The notes beneath the pieces are model-generated. The model saw only the letters and a program-made list of their open reading frames with translations, searched no databases and was not told where the DNA came from. From Acetobacter sp. UBA5411 (GTDB lineage Bacteria > Pseudomonadota > Alphaproteobacteria > Acetobacterales > Acetobacteraceae), in assembly GCF_002409645.1 (NCBI RefSeq), contig NZ_DHNR01000028.1:29409-93408 (forward strand): a stretch of DNA of 64,000 nucleotides. The letters run 5' to 3'. Made by a program: the position numbers and the translations under genes. This document shows, piece by piece, positions 33,574 through 42,154 of this stretch. The stretch's first letter is position 1, and each line of letters opens with the position of its first letter.

Positions 33574-35200
33574 GGTTCAGCTCTTTTTTCAGCGTGTCGG
33601 CGACGCGCAGAGCCAGTGCCGCAACCGTCAGGGTAATGTTGCCGGTGCCCACCGTTGAAAAGACGGAAGAACTGGCGATGAACAGGTTTTCATGGTCGTG
33701 CGTGCGACAATGACCGTCCACAACGGAATCTTTCGGATCCACGCCCATAATGGTGCTGCCTGAGGGATGGTCCTGTGGAAAATAGCCGGGCGTCCACTGC
33801 TCATCCGTGCCGTGCATGAGCCCGATCAGCTCACGGAACACCTTGCGGGTATGCTCACAGCTACGCACCGTATATTCCGGCAGTTTGTAGTAAACGTCCG
33901 GATGCGGAATCCCGAGAACATCCTTGCGGGTTTTACTGAGCGTCAGACGGTTGTTCGGATCGGGCAACGCCTCGTTATGGCTGAACAGACGCACTGTGTG
34001 CGCGGCCAGATAACGGATACGCTCTTCGAGTTCACGTCCGACATAACCTTTGGCGATGGCCATCTGGGTCGCGAGATCGACCTGATTATCATCCACCATG
34101 TGCACCAGATAGGCACCACGCTCCTTCCGCCACTCACCATCGCGGAAGTTGTCGATCACATTGGTTTCCAGCGGACCACGGCCCGGCCACAAAGCCTTGT
34201 CGCCACTGATGAAGGTCACCTGCACGCCCGTGTGATCCATCATGTTGCGACCAACCTGATCGGAACTGTTGGCGACGCCTGTGGGGCTTTTTTCGTCAGC
34301 CGCCACAAGCAGGAGCTTGGCCGTCTCGATGCAGTGCGCCGCAATGACGAAGTATTTTCCGGTGACGCGATGGGAGCCCTTGTCCGGGTCGAGATAATGC
34401 ACCGCGGTGACGAGCTTGTTCGCCTCGTCACGCTCAATCTTGTAGACAACAGCGTTGGGAATGAACTTCGCGCCAGCGGCCTCGGCATCGTAAACCGAAT
34501 AACTGCCGTTATACATCGCCCCGATCGGACAGATCGGCATGCAGTTGTTGTGACCTTCACAGGTCGGACGGTTATCGTATGGGCGTGTGTTACGGGCCTG
34601 CGGCTCATGCACCACGCGCCACGGCGTCTTTTCATCAATCAGCTTGCGGAACTGCTGCGCGGCATAGGAAATAGGCAGCGCGTCCATCGGGTACGGCTGC
34701 TTGCGCGGCGAACCGAGATCCTCAACGGCGGGATCGGGGCCGCAGACACCCATCATCACTTCAGCCTGATAATAGAACGGCTCGAGATCGTCATATTTCA
34801 GAGCCCAGTCACGGCCCTGACCAAAGCGGGTTTTCAGCTCGAAATCCGAAGGCAGATAACGCCAGGCACACCCGGCCCAGTGCCAGGTCGTCCCACCGAT
34901 CATCCGCAGGTAGACCTGCTGATAGGCTTCGGCGTCCGGCCCAGTCGTGTGCAGATATTCGTTGGGGGTACGCTGATCGGGCGGATGGGGCGCCCAAGGC
35001 ACGGAGGGGAACGGCTCCTGATAGGACGGCTTGTTTTCCAGATTACGGAAATTTTCCACAAAATGCTGGCGGTCTACACGCGGGCCTGCTTCCAGCACGA
35101 TGACGGAAATACCCGCACGCACCAGTTCGTTGGCGATCGAACTACCCGCAACACCGGACCCGACGATGACGACATCGGCGGAGAGATTTTCTGAAGACAT
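33566..35200 (-). CDS. Membrane-bound dehydrogenase, FAD (GMC) large subunit; likely gluconate 2-dehydrogenase
   Basis: A 544-residue GMC oxidoreductase, the catalytic subunit. DVVIVGSGVAGSSIANEL (residues 9-26) is the FAD-binding motif. CEGHNNCMPIC resembles the cysteine motif that holds an iron-sulfur cluster in FAD-glucose dehydrogenases. The C-terminal HPSGSTIMG and GTGNITLTVAALALRVAD contain the catalytic His/Asn region. It has no signal peptide of its own and is expected to leave the cell with the Tat-type small subunit. In the family it oxidises a sugar acid or polyol in the periplasm; gluconate to 2-ketogluconate is the best guess, but sorbitol or 2-ketogluconate cannot be excluded. 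Confidence 0.87.
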   Translation of the reverse strand: MSSENLSADVVIVGSGVAGSSIANELVRAGISVIVLEAGPRVDRQHFVENFRNLENKPSYQEPFPSVPWAPHPPDQRTPNEYLHTTGPDAEAYQQVYLRMIGGTTWHWAGCAWRYLPSDFELKTRFGQGRDWALKYDDLEPFYYQAEVMMGVCGPDPAVEDLGSPRKQPYPMDALPISYAAQQFRKLIDEKTPWRVVHEPQARNTRPYDNRPTCEGHNNCMPICPIGAMYNGSYSVYDAEAAGAKFIPNAVVYKIERDEANKLVTAVHYLDPDKGSHRVTGKYFVIAAHCIETAKLLLVAADEKSPTGVANSSDQVGRNMMDHTGVQVTFISGDKALWPGRGPLETNVIDNFRDGEWRKERGAYLVHMVDDNQVDLATQMAIAKGYVGRELEERIRYLAAHTVRLFSHNEALPDPNNRLTLSKTRKDVLGIPHPDVYYKLPEYTVRSCEHTRKVFRELIGLMHGTDEQWTPGYFPQDHPSGSTIMGVDPKDSVVDGHCRTHDHENLFIASSSVFSTVGTGNITLTVAALALRVADTLKKELNHA

Positions 35201-35221
35201 AAGGATTATACTTTTCTGTTT

Positions 35222-35938
35222 TCAGGTCGGTTCGACGACGAATTTCGACGGAGACAGAGCGGGCTGACCTTTCGGCGGGTCAACTTCTGGCGGTTTCGAC
35301 GTCCAGTAGAACGGTCCACCAGCAGCATATGTCTTCGGATAGACGGCATCCTTGGTGATATCGAACATCAGGGCCGAGCGATAAACCACGACCTTTCCGT
35401 TGGCGACGCCACGATACCAGCCCGCCATAATGTCATGGATCACGTCTTTGAACGCTGGATCGTGTTTTTCCGCAGCACGTGCAAAGTCGGACGCGGAGGC
35501 GAACTTGCCGCCTTCAAGCAGGGCATGCATTCCCTGAAGCTGCTCTTTCCGCTTTGCATCAGACTGCACGATGTTTGTGCAGAGCGCCGCAGCGATCCAC
35601 TCATCCAGAGCGTCCCGATCCGTCAGGCGATGCGACAGGTCCAGAAACTGTTTCACCAGAGGATCATTGACCGAAAGCAGCGATGGCTGCCCCGGCACAT
35701 TCGACCCGTGTGCATCCGGCTCCGCCGCTTGGGCGGAGACAAGGCCTCCCGCTGCGACCGTCCCCATACCGCCCAGCAGAACATCGCGCCGCGACATTCG
35801 CAGCAATCTGCTCAAACGCATTCTGTTGGGAGAAACCATCCAGAGCGATGAAGAGTTTTCTGCCATTCTCCTGAACAGCTCCTTGTCGATATTCGTTGCG
35901 CCACCAAAAGATCGCACAACATGAATTTGCCATTTCAT
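35222..35938 (-). CDS. Membrane-bound dehydrogenase, Tat-signal small subunit
   Basis: Gluconate 2-dehydrogenase subunit-3 family protein, which chaperones and exports the flavoprotein. A twin-arginine signal MSRRDVLLGGMGTVAAGG followed by a VSAQAA cleavage region lies near residues 48-72 of the maximal frame, so the true start is probably internal: ATG at 35866, 35839, 35821 or 35797. The first of these has AGGAG, but only one base away. The mature part (about 165 residues) ends with FYWTSKPP and FVVEPT, as in the family. First gene of the three-gene operon, 21 bases upstream of the large subunit. Confidence 0.85.
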   Translation of the reverse strand: MKWQIHVVRSFGGATNIDKELFRRMAENSSSLWMVSPNRMRLSRLLRMSRRDVLLGGMGTVAAGGLVSAQAAEPDAHGSNVPGQPSLLSVNDPLVKQFLDLSHRLTDRDALDEWIAAALCTNIVQSDAKRKEQLQGMHALLEGGKFASASDFARAAEKHDPAFKDVIHDIMAGWYRGVANGKVVVYRSALMFDITKDAVYPKTYAAGGPFYWTSKPPEVDPPKGQPALSPSKFVVEPT

Positions 35939-36220
35939 AAGGTCGTAGGCCGTGAATTATGTTCACGCAACCATCAAAGATTGTAAAATAACATATTGGA
36001 TGAATGAGATTTATTTGAAAATTCTTTTAAAACATCTTGTGAAACATTTCTGTGCTTCAAAAACATCTTTCTCACCCAACCTCGTCTCACATTCGTCATC
36101 TTGCGTTGGACGGATGCAAAACCCATCCCGTCAGATGCAGGACACCATTCACAATCCGGCATGGACAGCCCAGCCCCAAGACGGCATAGCCGTTCCTCCT
36201 TTTCAGGGCGGGTGCCAGAC

Positions 36221-37453
36221 ATGTCAGGCAAGATGTCAGTAGAGACGATGCAGGCCAGTCAGCGCCTGCCCTTTTACCTTGTGGCCCTGCTGGGACTGAT
36301 TACAGCGCTCGGCCCCCTGTCCACCGACATGTACCTTCCCGCCTTCCCGATTCTGGATCAGGAACTGGGCGGCGGCCCCGGTTCGGCGCAGTTCACTCTT
36401 GCGACATGGTTCATCGGACTGGCGGTGGGACAGTTCTCTTGCGGTCCGTTGTCAGACCGTTTCGGCCGCCGCGGCCCGTTGGTCGCGGGGCTCGCACTCT
36501 ACACGCTGGCCTCGATCGGCTGTGCGATGACATCCGACTACCGGCTGTTCTGCCTGTTCCGCTTTTTCGCCGCCCTCGGCGGTTCGGCTGGCGCTGTCAT
36601 CCCCCGCGCCATGATCCGCGATATCGCAACTGGCAGAGCCGGGGCGCATATCATGACCCAACTGACCCTCGTCTTTGGCGTAATGCCGATCCTCGCCCCT
36701 TCCATCGGCGGCCTAATTCTGGAAATCGCGACATGGCGCTGGATGTTCTGGGTGGCCGCCCTTTACGGTGTCGCGGCCATTGCGGGCGTCTGGTTCGTGT
36801 TGCCGGAGACCCTGCCCCTCGCACGCCGACTGCGCCTGCCCGTCAGCACGATTCTCACGCGCTATGCGATGATTGTCCGGGAGCCGCACTTCTTTCTGAA
36901 CGCGCTTATCGCCAGCGCCTCGACCTTTGTGATGTTCGCCTATCTCGGTGGCGCGCCCGTGGTGTTCGAGCACCTAATGGGATTTTCTCCACGGAACTTC
37001 GCCATTTTCTTCGGCGTCAACGCCGCCATCTTTATTCTCTGCACCCAGATCAGCGGCAGGCTGGTGCATCGCGTGCGTCTCGAGACCCTCATGCAGTTTG
37101 GTATCGGCTGGTGCGCCTTTGCCGGAGCCATGAACGTGCTGCTGACCACCACGCATGTCATCACGGCCCAGACACCCGTCTTCGTTGTCATGATGATCAT
37201 GTTCATGACGGGCTCACTCGGATTTATCGGCGCGAACGCAACAGTGCTCGCCTTCCATCATCACGGCGCTCATGCGGGAAGCGCCTCCGCGCTGCTGGGC
37301 ACGATGCAGTTCAGCATCGGCGCTGTCAGCGGCCTGATGATGGGCTATATGCCGACGGATTCGATCATCCCGACGGCCTGCGTGATGGCGGTCGGCGCAG
37401 CGATGATGGTGATCGCCAACATCTTCCGCATCCTCCGCTGCGCCGAAACCTGA
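36221..37453 (+). CDS. MFS drug-resistance transporter, Bcr/CflA family
   Basis: A 410-residue inner-membrane proton antiporter with 12 predicted helices. LSTDMYLPAFP in helix 1 and GPLSDRFGRRGPLVAG (motif A) are the Bcr/CflA signatures; members export small drugs such as bicyclomycin or chloramphenicol, or sulfonamides and cysteine. The start is one of three ATGs (36221, 36233, 36248); the first has an AGGGCGGG stretch upstream. Divergent from the dehydrogenase trio across 282 AT-rich bases. The substrate cannot be told from sequence. Confidence 0.88.
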   Translation: MSGKMSVETMQASQRLPFYLVALLGLITALGPLSTDMYLPAFPILDQELGGGPGSAQFTLATWFIGLAVGQFSCGPLSDRFGRRGPLVAGLALYTLASIGCAMTSDYRLFCLFRFFAALGGSAGAVIPRAMIRDIATGRAGAHIMTQLTLVFGVMPILAPSIGGLILEIATWRWMFWVAALYGVAAIAGVWFVLPETLPLARRLRLPVSTILTRYAMIVREPHFFLNALIASASTFVMFAYLGGAPVVFEHLMGFSPRNFAIFFGVNAAIFILCTQISGRLVHRVRLETLMQFGIGWCAFAGAMNVLLTTTHVITAQTPVFVVMMIMFMTGSLGFIGANATVLAFHHHGAHAGSASALLGTMQFSIGAVSGLMMGYMPTDSIIPTACVMAVGAAMMVIANIFRILRCAET

Positions 37454-37576
37454 CGTCTCGCTCGCCATCCTCTCACCTTTTTGCTAGACAGGGCGTCCCT
37501 TGTCGCGAACGCCTCTCCTGCTGTCGCGTTACAGGGTCTGATCGCACCGGCCTTTCTTCCGCCGCGCGCGAAAAGG

Positions 37577-38275
37577 ATGATGATGACACACAGCACACGG
37601 ACATCGGCATTGGCTTCAGACCGCACAGCCTGTGAGGCCGCCATCGCGGGCCTGCGTAACTCTCTCGACACGGCGGAGTGTTCGACCACCCCGTTCCGGC
37701 ACTGGACGCTGTCCAACATCCTGCCGCAGGAAGCGTGCGAGGCTCTCGTCGCGTGGGAACCGGAAGCTAATGCCGTTGCAGGCGATACCGGCGGTCGCCG
37801 TGAGACGCGCAACGGCTCCCGTGTTTTCGTAGAGCCGGAAGCCCGGGCGCGGGATGCACGACTGGATGTGCTGGCTCATATGTTCGACAGCCCGGAAGGA
37901 CGTTCCGCCGTGGAAGCGCTCTGCGGCACGAAGCTTGATCACACGGCGCTTCGGCTGGAACTCAGTCTCGATACAGACGGTTTCTGGCTGGAACCGCATA
38001 CCGACATCGGCGCGAAGAAACTGACGCTGCTCATTCCGCTGTCCACCCATGATGACGCCGAGCAATGGGGCACGGACCTGATGAACGCAGAGGGAAAAAC
38101 CGTCGTCCGCAGCAGTGGCCGTTTCAATACCGGCACCCTGTTCGTGCCGGGCGACGACACCTGGCATGGCTTTCAGAAGCGGCCCATTAACGGCTTGCGA
38201 CGGGGGCTGATCGTCAATTTCGTTGATTCAACGTGGCGCGCAACGCAGGAACTGGCTTTCGGCCCGGCGCAGTGA
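37577..38275 (+). CDS. 2-oxoglutarate/Fe(II)-dependent oxygenase-like protein
   Basis: A 232-residue protein with the double-stranded beta-helix iron triad His141, Asp143 (LEPHTDIGAKKLTLLIPLS) and His197 (DDTWHGF), and Arg209 in RRGLIVNFV as the 2-oxoglutarate ligand. Members hydroxylate proteins or small molecules, and related enzymes act on sugar or lipid substrates. The start lies in a run ATGATGATG (37577-37583) after AAAAGG. The previous gene, a transporter, ends 123 bases upstream on the same strand; a functional link is possible but unproven. Confidence 0.75.
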   Translation: MMMTHSTRTSALASDRTACEAAIAGLRNSLDTAECSTTPFRHWTLSNILPQEACEALVAWEPEANAVAGDTGGRRETRNGSRVFVEPEARARDARLDVLAHMFDSPEGRSAVEALCGTKLDHTALRLELSLDTDGFWLEPHTDIGAKKLTLLIPLSTHDDAEQWGTDLMNAEGKTVVRSSGRFNTGTLFVPGDDTWHGFQKRPINGLRRGLIVNFVDSTWRATQELAFGPAQ

Positions 38276-38518
38276 GGTGATGTCGCCTGACCAATAAAGC
38301 GCGAGACTTTCTGACCTGACACCAGACATCAGTGAACCAACAGTTTTTCTGCCACACTTACTTCTGAAACGCCCCTATTCAGGCCTTTCAGAAAGATAAA
38401 CAGCCTTGGCAAACCGGGACGAACACCTTACCCGGACACTTCAATTCATAGACAGCCCGCGAGAAAGCGCCATTCTGCCTTCTCGCCCACGGCATTTGAC
38501 GATGAGGAACGAGGACCG

Positions 38519-40150
38519 ATGAGCGAACGCGAGGCGATGGAATTTGATGTCGTCATCGTGGGTGGCGGCCCGGCGGGTCTGGCAGCAGCCATCCGCCTGC
38601 GTCAGCTTAACCCCGAAGCCAATGTCTGCCTGATCGAGAAAGGCAGCGAGATAGGCGCACACATCGTCTCCGGTGCGGTGATCGAGCCGCGCGCTCTTGA
38701 GGAACTGTTCCCCGACTGGCTGGAGCGCGGCGCTCCCCTGAAGACCCCGGTGACCGAGGAGGAAATGTATTTCCTCACTGAGAAAAAGGGCTTCAGAATT
38801 CCGGCGCTCGACCGCGTGATGCCGCACCTCGCCAATCACGGGAACTATGTCGTCAGCCTCGGCGATGTCTGCCGCTGGCTGGCCGAACAGGCGGAAGCGC
38901 TCGGCGTCGAGATCTATCCCGGCTTCGCGGGCGCGGAAGTGCTGATCGAGAAAAACCGCGTGGTGGGCGTGGCGACCGGCGACATGGGCATCACCCGTGA
39001 CGGCGAGAAAGGTCCGAACTACCAGCCCGGCATGGAGCTGCGCGCGAAATACACACTGTTCGCGGAAGGCTGCCGTGGCTCCCTCACCAAGCAGGTGATG
39101 GAACACTACAACCTGCGCAAAGGCGTCGATCCGCAGACCTACGGCCTCGGCATCAAGGAAGTGTGGGAAATCCCCGCCGAGAACCACCGCCCCGGTCTGG
39201 TCGTGCACAGCTTCGGCTGGCCGCTCGACGACAAGACCTATGGTGGCGCGTGGCTCTACCATTTCGGCGAGAATCTCGTCTCCTACGGCTTCGTCACGGG
39301 TCTCGATTACGAGAACACATGGCTGTCACCGTTCGACGAGATGCAGCGCACGAAGCTGCACCCGGTCTTCCGCAAGCATTTCGAAGGTGGCCGACGCCTG
39401 ATCTACGGTGCACGCGCCCTGTCCGAGGGTGGTCTCCAGTCGATCCCGCGCCTCACCTTCCCCGGTGGCGCACTGCTCGGCGATTCGGCAGGTTTCCTCA
39501 ACACGCCGAAGATCAAGGGCACGCATACCGCGATGAAGTCCGGTATGCTGGCCGCAGAAGCCGTGATCGACGCGATGAAGGCCGACCGGGTTGAACCGGC
39601 CGCCTATACGAGCCTTGTACGTCAGTCCTGGCTGTATGACGAGCTGAAATCCGCCCGCAATGTCCGTCCGGCCTTCGCCCGCTGGGGCTCCAAGCTGGGC
39701 GCGCTTTATGCCGGGTTCGACGCGATGGTTCTGCGTGGCAAAGCCCCGTGGACCCTGCATTTCAAACATGCGGATAACGAAACGCTGAAGCCGGCCTCTC
39801 TCTGCACGCCAATCGCCTATCCCAAGCCGGACAACAAGATCACCTTCGACAAGCTGTCGTCCGTGTTCCTGTCGAACACCAACCATGAGGAAGACCAGCC
39901 GGTTCATCTGAAGGTCCGGAACATGGGCCTGTGGAAGACAGTGAACTGGGACGTGTTCCGCTCACCTGAAAGCCGTTACTGCCCGGCGGCGGTCTATGAA
40001 GCGGTGGATACGGACACTGAAGCACGGCTGGTGATCAACTCCCAGAATTGCGTCCACTGCAAGACCTGCGACATCAAGGACCCGACGCAGAATATTGACT
40101 GGTGCACACCAGAAGGAGCCGGCGGTCCGAATTACCCTGCGGGTATGTGA
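38519..40150 (+). CDS. Electron transfer flavoprotein-ubiquinone oxidoreductase
   Basis: A 543-residue membrane-associated flavo-iron-sulfur enzyme that passes electrons from reduced ETF to ubiquinone. N-terminal FAD motif VVIVGGGPAGLAAAIRL (residues 12-28), the GGWSLVQSIP-like membrane-binding segment in SEGGLQSIPRL, and the C-terminal 4Fe-4S site with NCVHCKTCDIKDP and DWCTPEG are all intact. GAGG lies 6 bases before the ATG. The ETF genes start 116 bases downstream on the same strand, forming a complete ETF/ETF-QO module for acyl-CoA or dimethylglycine-type dehydrogenases encoded elsewhere. Confidence 0.95.
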   Translation: MSEREAMEFDVVIVGGGPAGLAAAIRLRQLNPEANVCLIEKGSEIGAHIVSGAVIEPRALEELFPDWLERGAPLKTPVTEEEMYFLTEKKGFRIPALDRVMPHLANHGNYVVSLGDVCRWLAEQAEALGVEIYPGFAGAEVLIEKNRVVGVATGDMGITRDGEKGPNYQPGMELRAKYTLFAEGCRGSLTKQVMEHYNLRKGVDPQTYGLGIKEVWEIPAENHRPGLVVHSFGWPLDDKTYGGAWLYHFGENLVSYGFVTGLDYENTWLSPFDEMQRTKLHPVFRKHFEGGRRLIYGARALSEGGLQSIPRLTFPGGALLGDSAGFLNTPKIKGTHTAMKSGMLAAEAVIDAMKADRVEPAAYTSLVRQSWLYDELKSARNVRPAFARWGSKLGALYAGFDAMVLRGKAPWTLHFKHADNETLKPASLCTPIAYPKPDNKITFDKLSSVFLSNTNHEEDQPVHLKVRNMGLWKTVNWDVFRSPESRYCPAAVYEAVDTDTEARLVINSQNCVHCKTCDIKDPTQNIDWCTPEGAGGPNYPAGM

Positions 40151-40266
40151 TTTTTGTCGATAGTACGTTAAGGCAGCCGTCAATTCCGGTGGCCCGATCG
40201 CCGGGCGTGGTTCCTGCGCCCACGTCCGCGCGCGCCACCACCTGCGGGTAGTATGCGAGAGAGACG

Positions 40267-41016
40267 ATGAAGATACTTGTCCCGGTAAAGCGGGTTGTTG
40301 ATTACAACATCAAGGTTCTCGTCAAATCGGACGGCACCGGCGTTGAGACGGCTGGCCTGAAGATGTCGATGAACCCCTTTGACGAGATTGCCGTCGAAGA
40401 GGCCGTCCGTCTGCGTGAAAAAGGCTCTGCGACCGAGGTGATCGCCGTGTCCATCGGTGTCCAGCAGGCGCAGGACACCCTCCGCACGGCCATGGCGATG
40501 GGTGCCGATCGCTCCATTCTCGTCCTCTCGGAAGAAAGCCCGGAGCCTCTGGCCGTCGCCAAGGTGCTGAAGGCGATCGTCGAGAAAGAGAAGCCGGACC
40601 TCGTCTTCCTCGGCAAGCAGGCCATCGACGACGACATGAATGCGACGGGCCAGATGCTCGCCGGTCTGCTCGGCTGGGGTCAGGGCACCTTCGCCAGCAA
40701 GGTCGAGATCGTGGACGGTCGTGCGGAAGTCACCCGTGAGGTCGATGGCGGCACGGAGACAGTGTCTCTCAGCGTTCCAGCCATTGTCACGGCTGACCTG
40801 CGCCTCAACGAGCCGCGTTATGCTTCGCTGCCTAACATCATGAAGGCCAAAAAGAAGCCGCTTGAGACGATTCAGGCTACGGACCTCGGCGTGGACATGA
40901 CCCGTCGTCTGACGACGGTTTCCGTGGCTGAGCCGCCGACCCGCAAGGCTGGCATCAAGGTCGGCTCCGTGGCCGAACTGGTCGAGAAACTGCGCAACGA
41001 AGCGAAGGTGATCTGA
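40267..41016 (+). CDS. etfB: Electron transfer flavoprotein beta subunit
   Basis: A 249-residue AMP-binding small subunit of the ETF heterodimer. KILVPVKRVVDYNIKV at the N-terminus and NPFDEIAVEEAVRLRE are the family signature; VTADLRLNEPRYASLPNIMKAKKKPLE contains the recognition-loop region used by dehydrogenase partners. A purine-rich GAGAGAGA site precedes the ATG. It is followed after 2 bases by etfA. Confidence 0.96.
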   Translation: MKILVPVKRVVDYNIKVLVKSDGTGVETAGLKMSMNPFDEIAVEEAVRLREKGSATEVIAVSIGVQQAQDTLRTAMAMGADRSILVLSEESPEPLAVAKVLKAIVEKEKPDLVFLGKQAIDDDMNATGQMLAGLLGWGQGTFASKVEIVDGRAEVTREVDGGTETVSLSVPAIVTADLRLNEPRYASLPNIMKAKKKPLETIQATDLGVDMTRRLTTVSVAEPPTRKAGIKVGSVAELVEKLRNEAKVI

Positions 41017-41018
41017 TC

Positions 41019-41954
41019 ATGACCGTTCTTGTTCTTGTCGAGACCGAAGCCGGTCAGATCCGTCAGGCTTCCCGTTCCGCCATTACCGCTGCCACCAAGC
41101 TGGGCGATGTCCACGCTCTGGTCGTAGGCAATGCAGCCGACGCCGAAGCGGCAGCTACTCTCGCCGCCAAGGTGCCGGGCGTGGCCAAGGTGCTGAAGGC
41201 CGGTGCCGACGTGCTGGCCCATGAACTGGCCGAGCCTGTGGCCGACCTGATCGTCTCGCTGGCTGGCGATTACAGCCACATCGTCGCCGCTTCCACGGCT
41301 GTCGGTAAAAACGTCCTGCCCCGCGCGGCCGCGCTGCTCGACGTTCAGCCGATCCCTGACGTGATGGCTATCGTCGATGCCGATACGTTCGTTCGTCCGA
41401 TCTATGCGGGCAACGCGCTGGCGACGGTAAAGTCCTCGGATGCGAAGAAGGTTCTGACCATCCGTGCGACCAACTTCGACCCGGCTCCGGCTGAAGGCGG
41501 TTCCGCTTCTGTCGATGCGGTCAATGTGACGGTTCAGGACACGGTTTCCCGCTTCGTTTCCGAACACACACCGACCAGTGACCGTCCGGAGCTCGAGTCG
41601 GCTCGCGTGATCGTTTCCGGTGGTCGTGGTCTGGGTAGCGCCGAGAATTTCCAGTCCGTGCTCACGCCGCTGGCCGACAAGCTCGGAGCCGCCATTGGCG
41701 CTTCCCGCGTGGCGGTCGATTCCGGTTACGCCGAGAACGACTGTCAGGTCGGTCAGACCGGCAAGATCGTCGCTCCTGAGCTGTACATTGCTGTCGGCAT
41801 TTCCGGTGCGATCCAGCATCTCGCCGGTATGAAGGACAGCAAGGTAATCGTGGCGATCAACAAGGATGCTGAGGCGCCGATGCTTCAGGTTGCGGACTAC
41901 GCCCTTGTTGGCGACCTGTTCGAGGTCGTGCCGGAGCTGGCCAAGGCTCTCTGA
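41019..41954 (+). CDS. etfA: Electron transfer flavoprotein alpha subunit
   Basis: A 311-residue FAD-binding large subunit. The FAD motif is seen in VSGGRGLGSAENF, SRVAVDSGYAENDCQVGQTGK and PELYIAVGISGAIQHLAGM, ending with INKDAEAPMLQVADYALVGDLFEVVPEL. Complete. A strong terminator follows 28 bases after the stop, closing the ETF operon. Confidence 0.96.
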   Translation: MTVLVLVETEAGQIRQASRSAITAATKLGDVHALVVGNAADAEAAATLAAKVPGVAKVLKAGADVLAHELAEPVADLIVSLAGDYSHIVAASTAVGKNVLPRAAALLDVQPIPDVMAIVDADTFVRPIYAGNALATVKSSDAKKVLTIRATNFDPAPAEGGSASVDAVNVTVQDTVSRFVSEHTPTSDRPELESARVIVSGGRGLGSAENFQSVLTPLADKLGAAIGASRVAVDSGYAENDCQVGQTGKIVAPELYIAVGISGAIQHLAGMKDSKVIVAINKDAEAPMLQVADYALVGDLFEVVPELAKAL

Positions 41955-41982
41955 AAGCCGGTCAACTTCCTGATATTTTATG

Positions 41983-42016
41983 AAAGCCCCATCCTTTGTC
42001 CGGTGGGGCTTTTTTT
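41983..42016 (+). terminator. Rho-independent terminator of the etf operon
   Basis: AAAGCCCCA/TGGGGCTTT perfect 9-bp stem, 12-base loop, followed directly by a run of Ts on the plus strand. Confidence 0.95.
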
Positions 42017-42154
42017 ATGGGCGTATGAACCAGAGCGAGGGGAAACAGTCGATAAAAACCGGCTCTTCCCGGCCAAAATCAGAGCAACTTGTTAACGGGT
42101 GATTGACTTCGACAAGGCAGACTGACGGCAGTTCCACAGGATCAGCCCGGCGTC

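Noticed and set aside
33767..35194. 475-codon frame on the plus strand
   Set aside because: Mirror of the GC-rich GMC dehydrogenase gene; no domain, no ribosome site.
36406..37635. 409-codon frame overlapping the transporter in another frame
   Set aside because: Arg-rich product typical of a frame shadow; the MFS frame has motif A and 12 helices.
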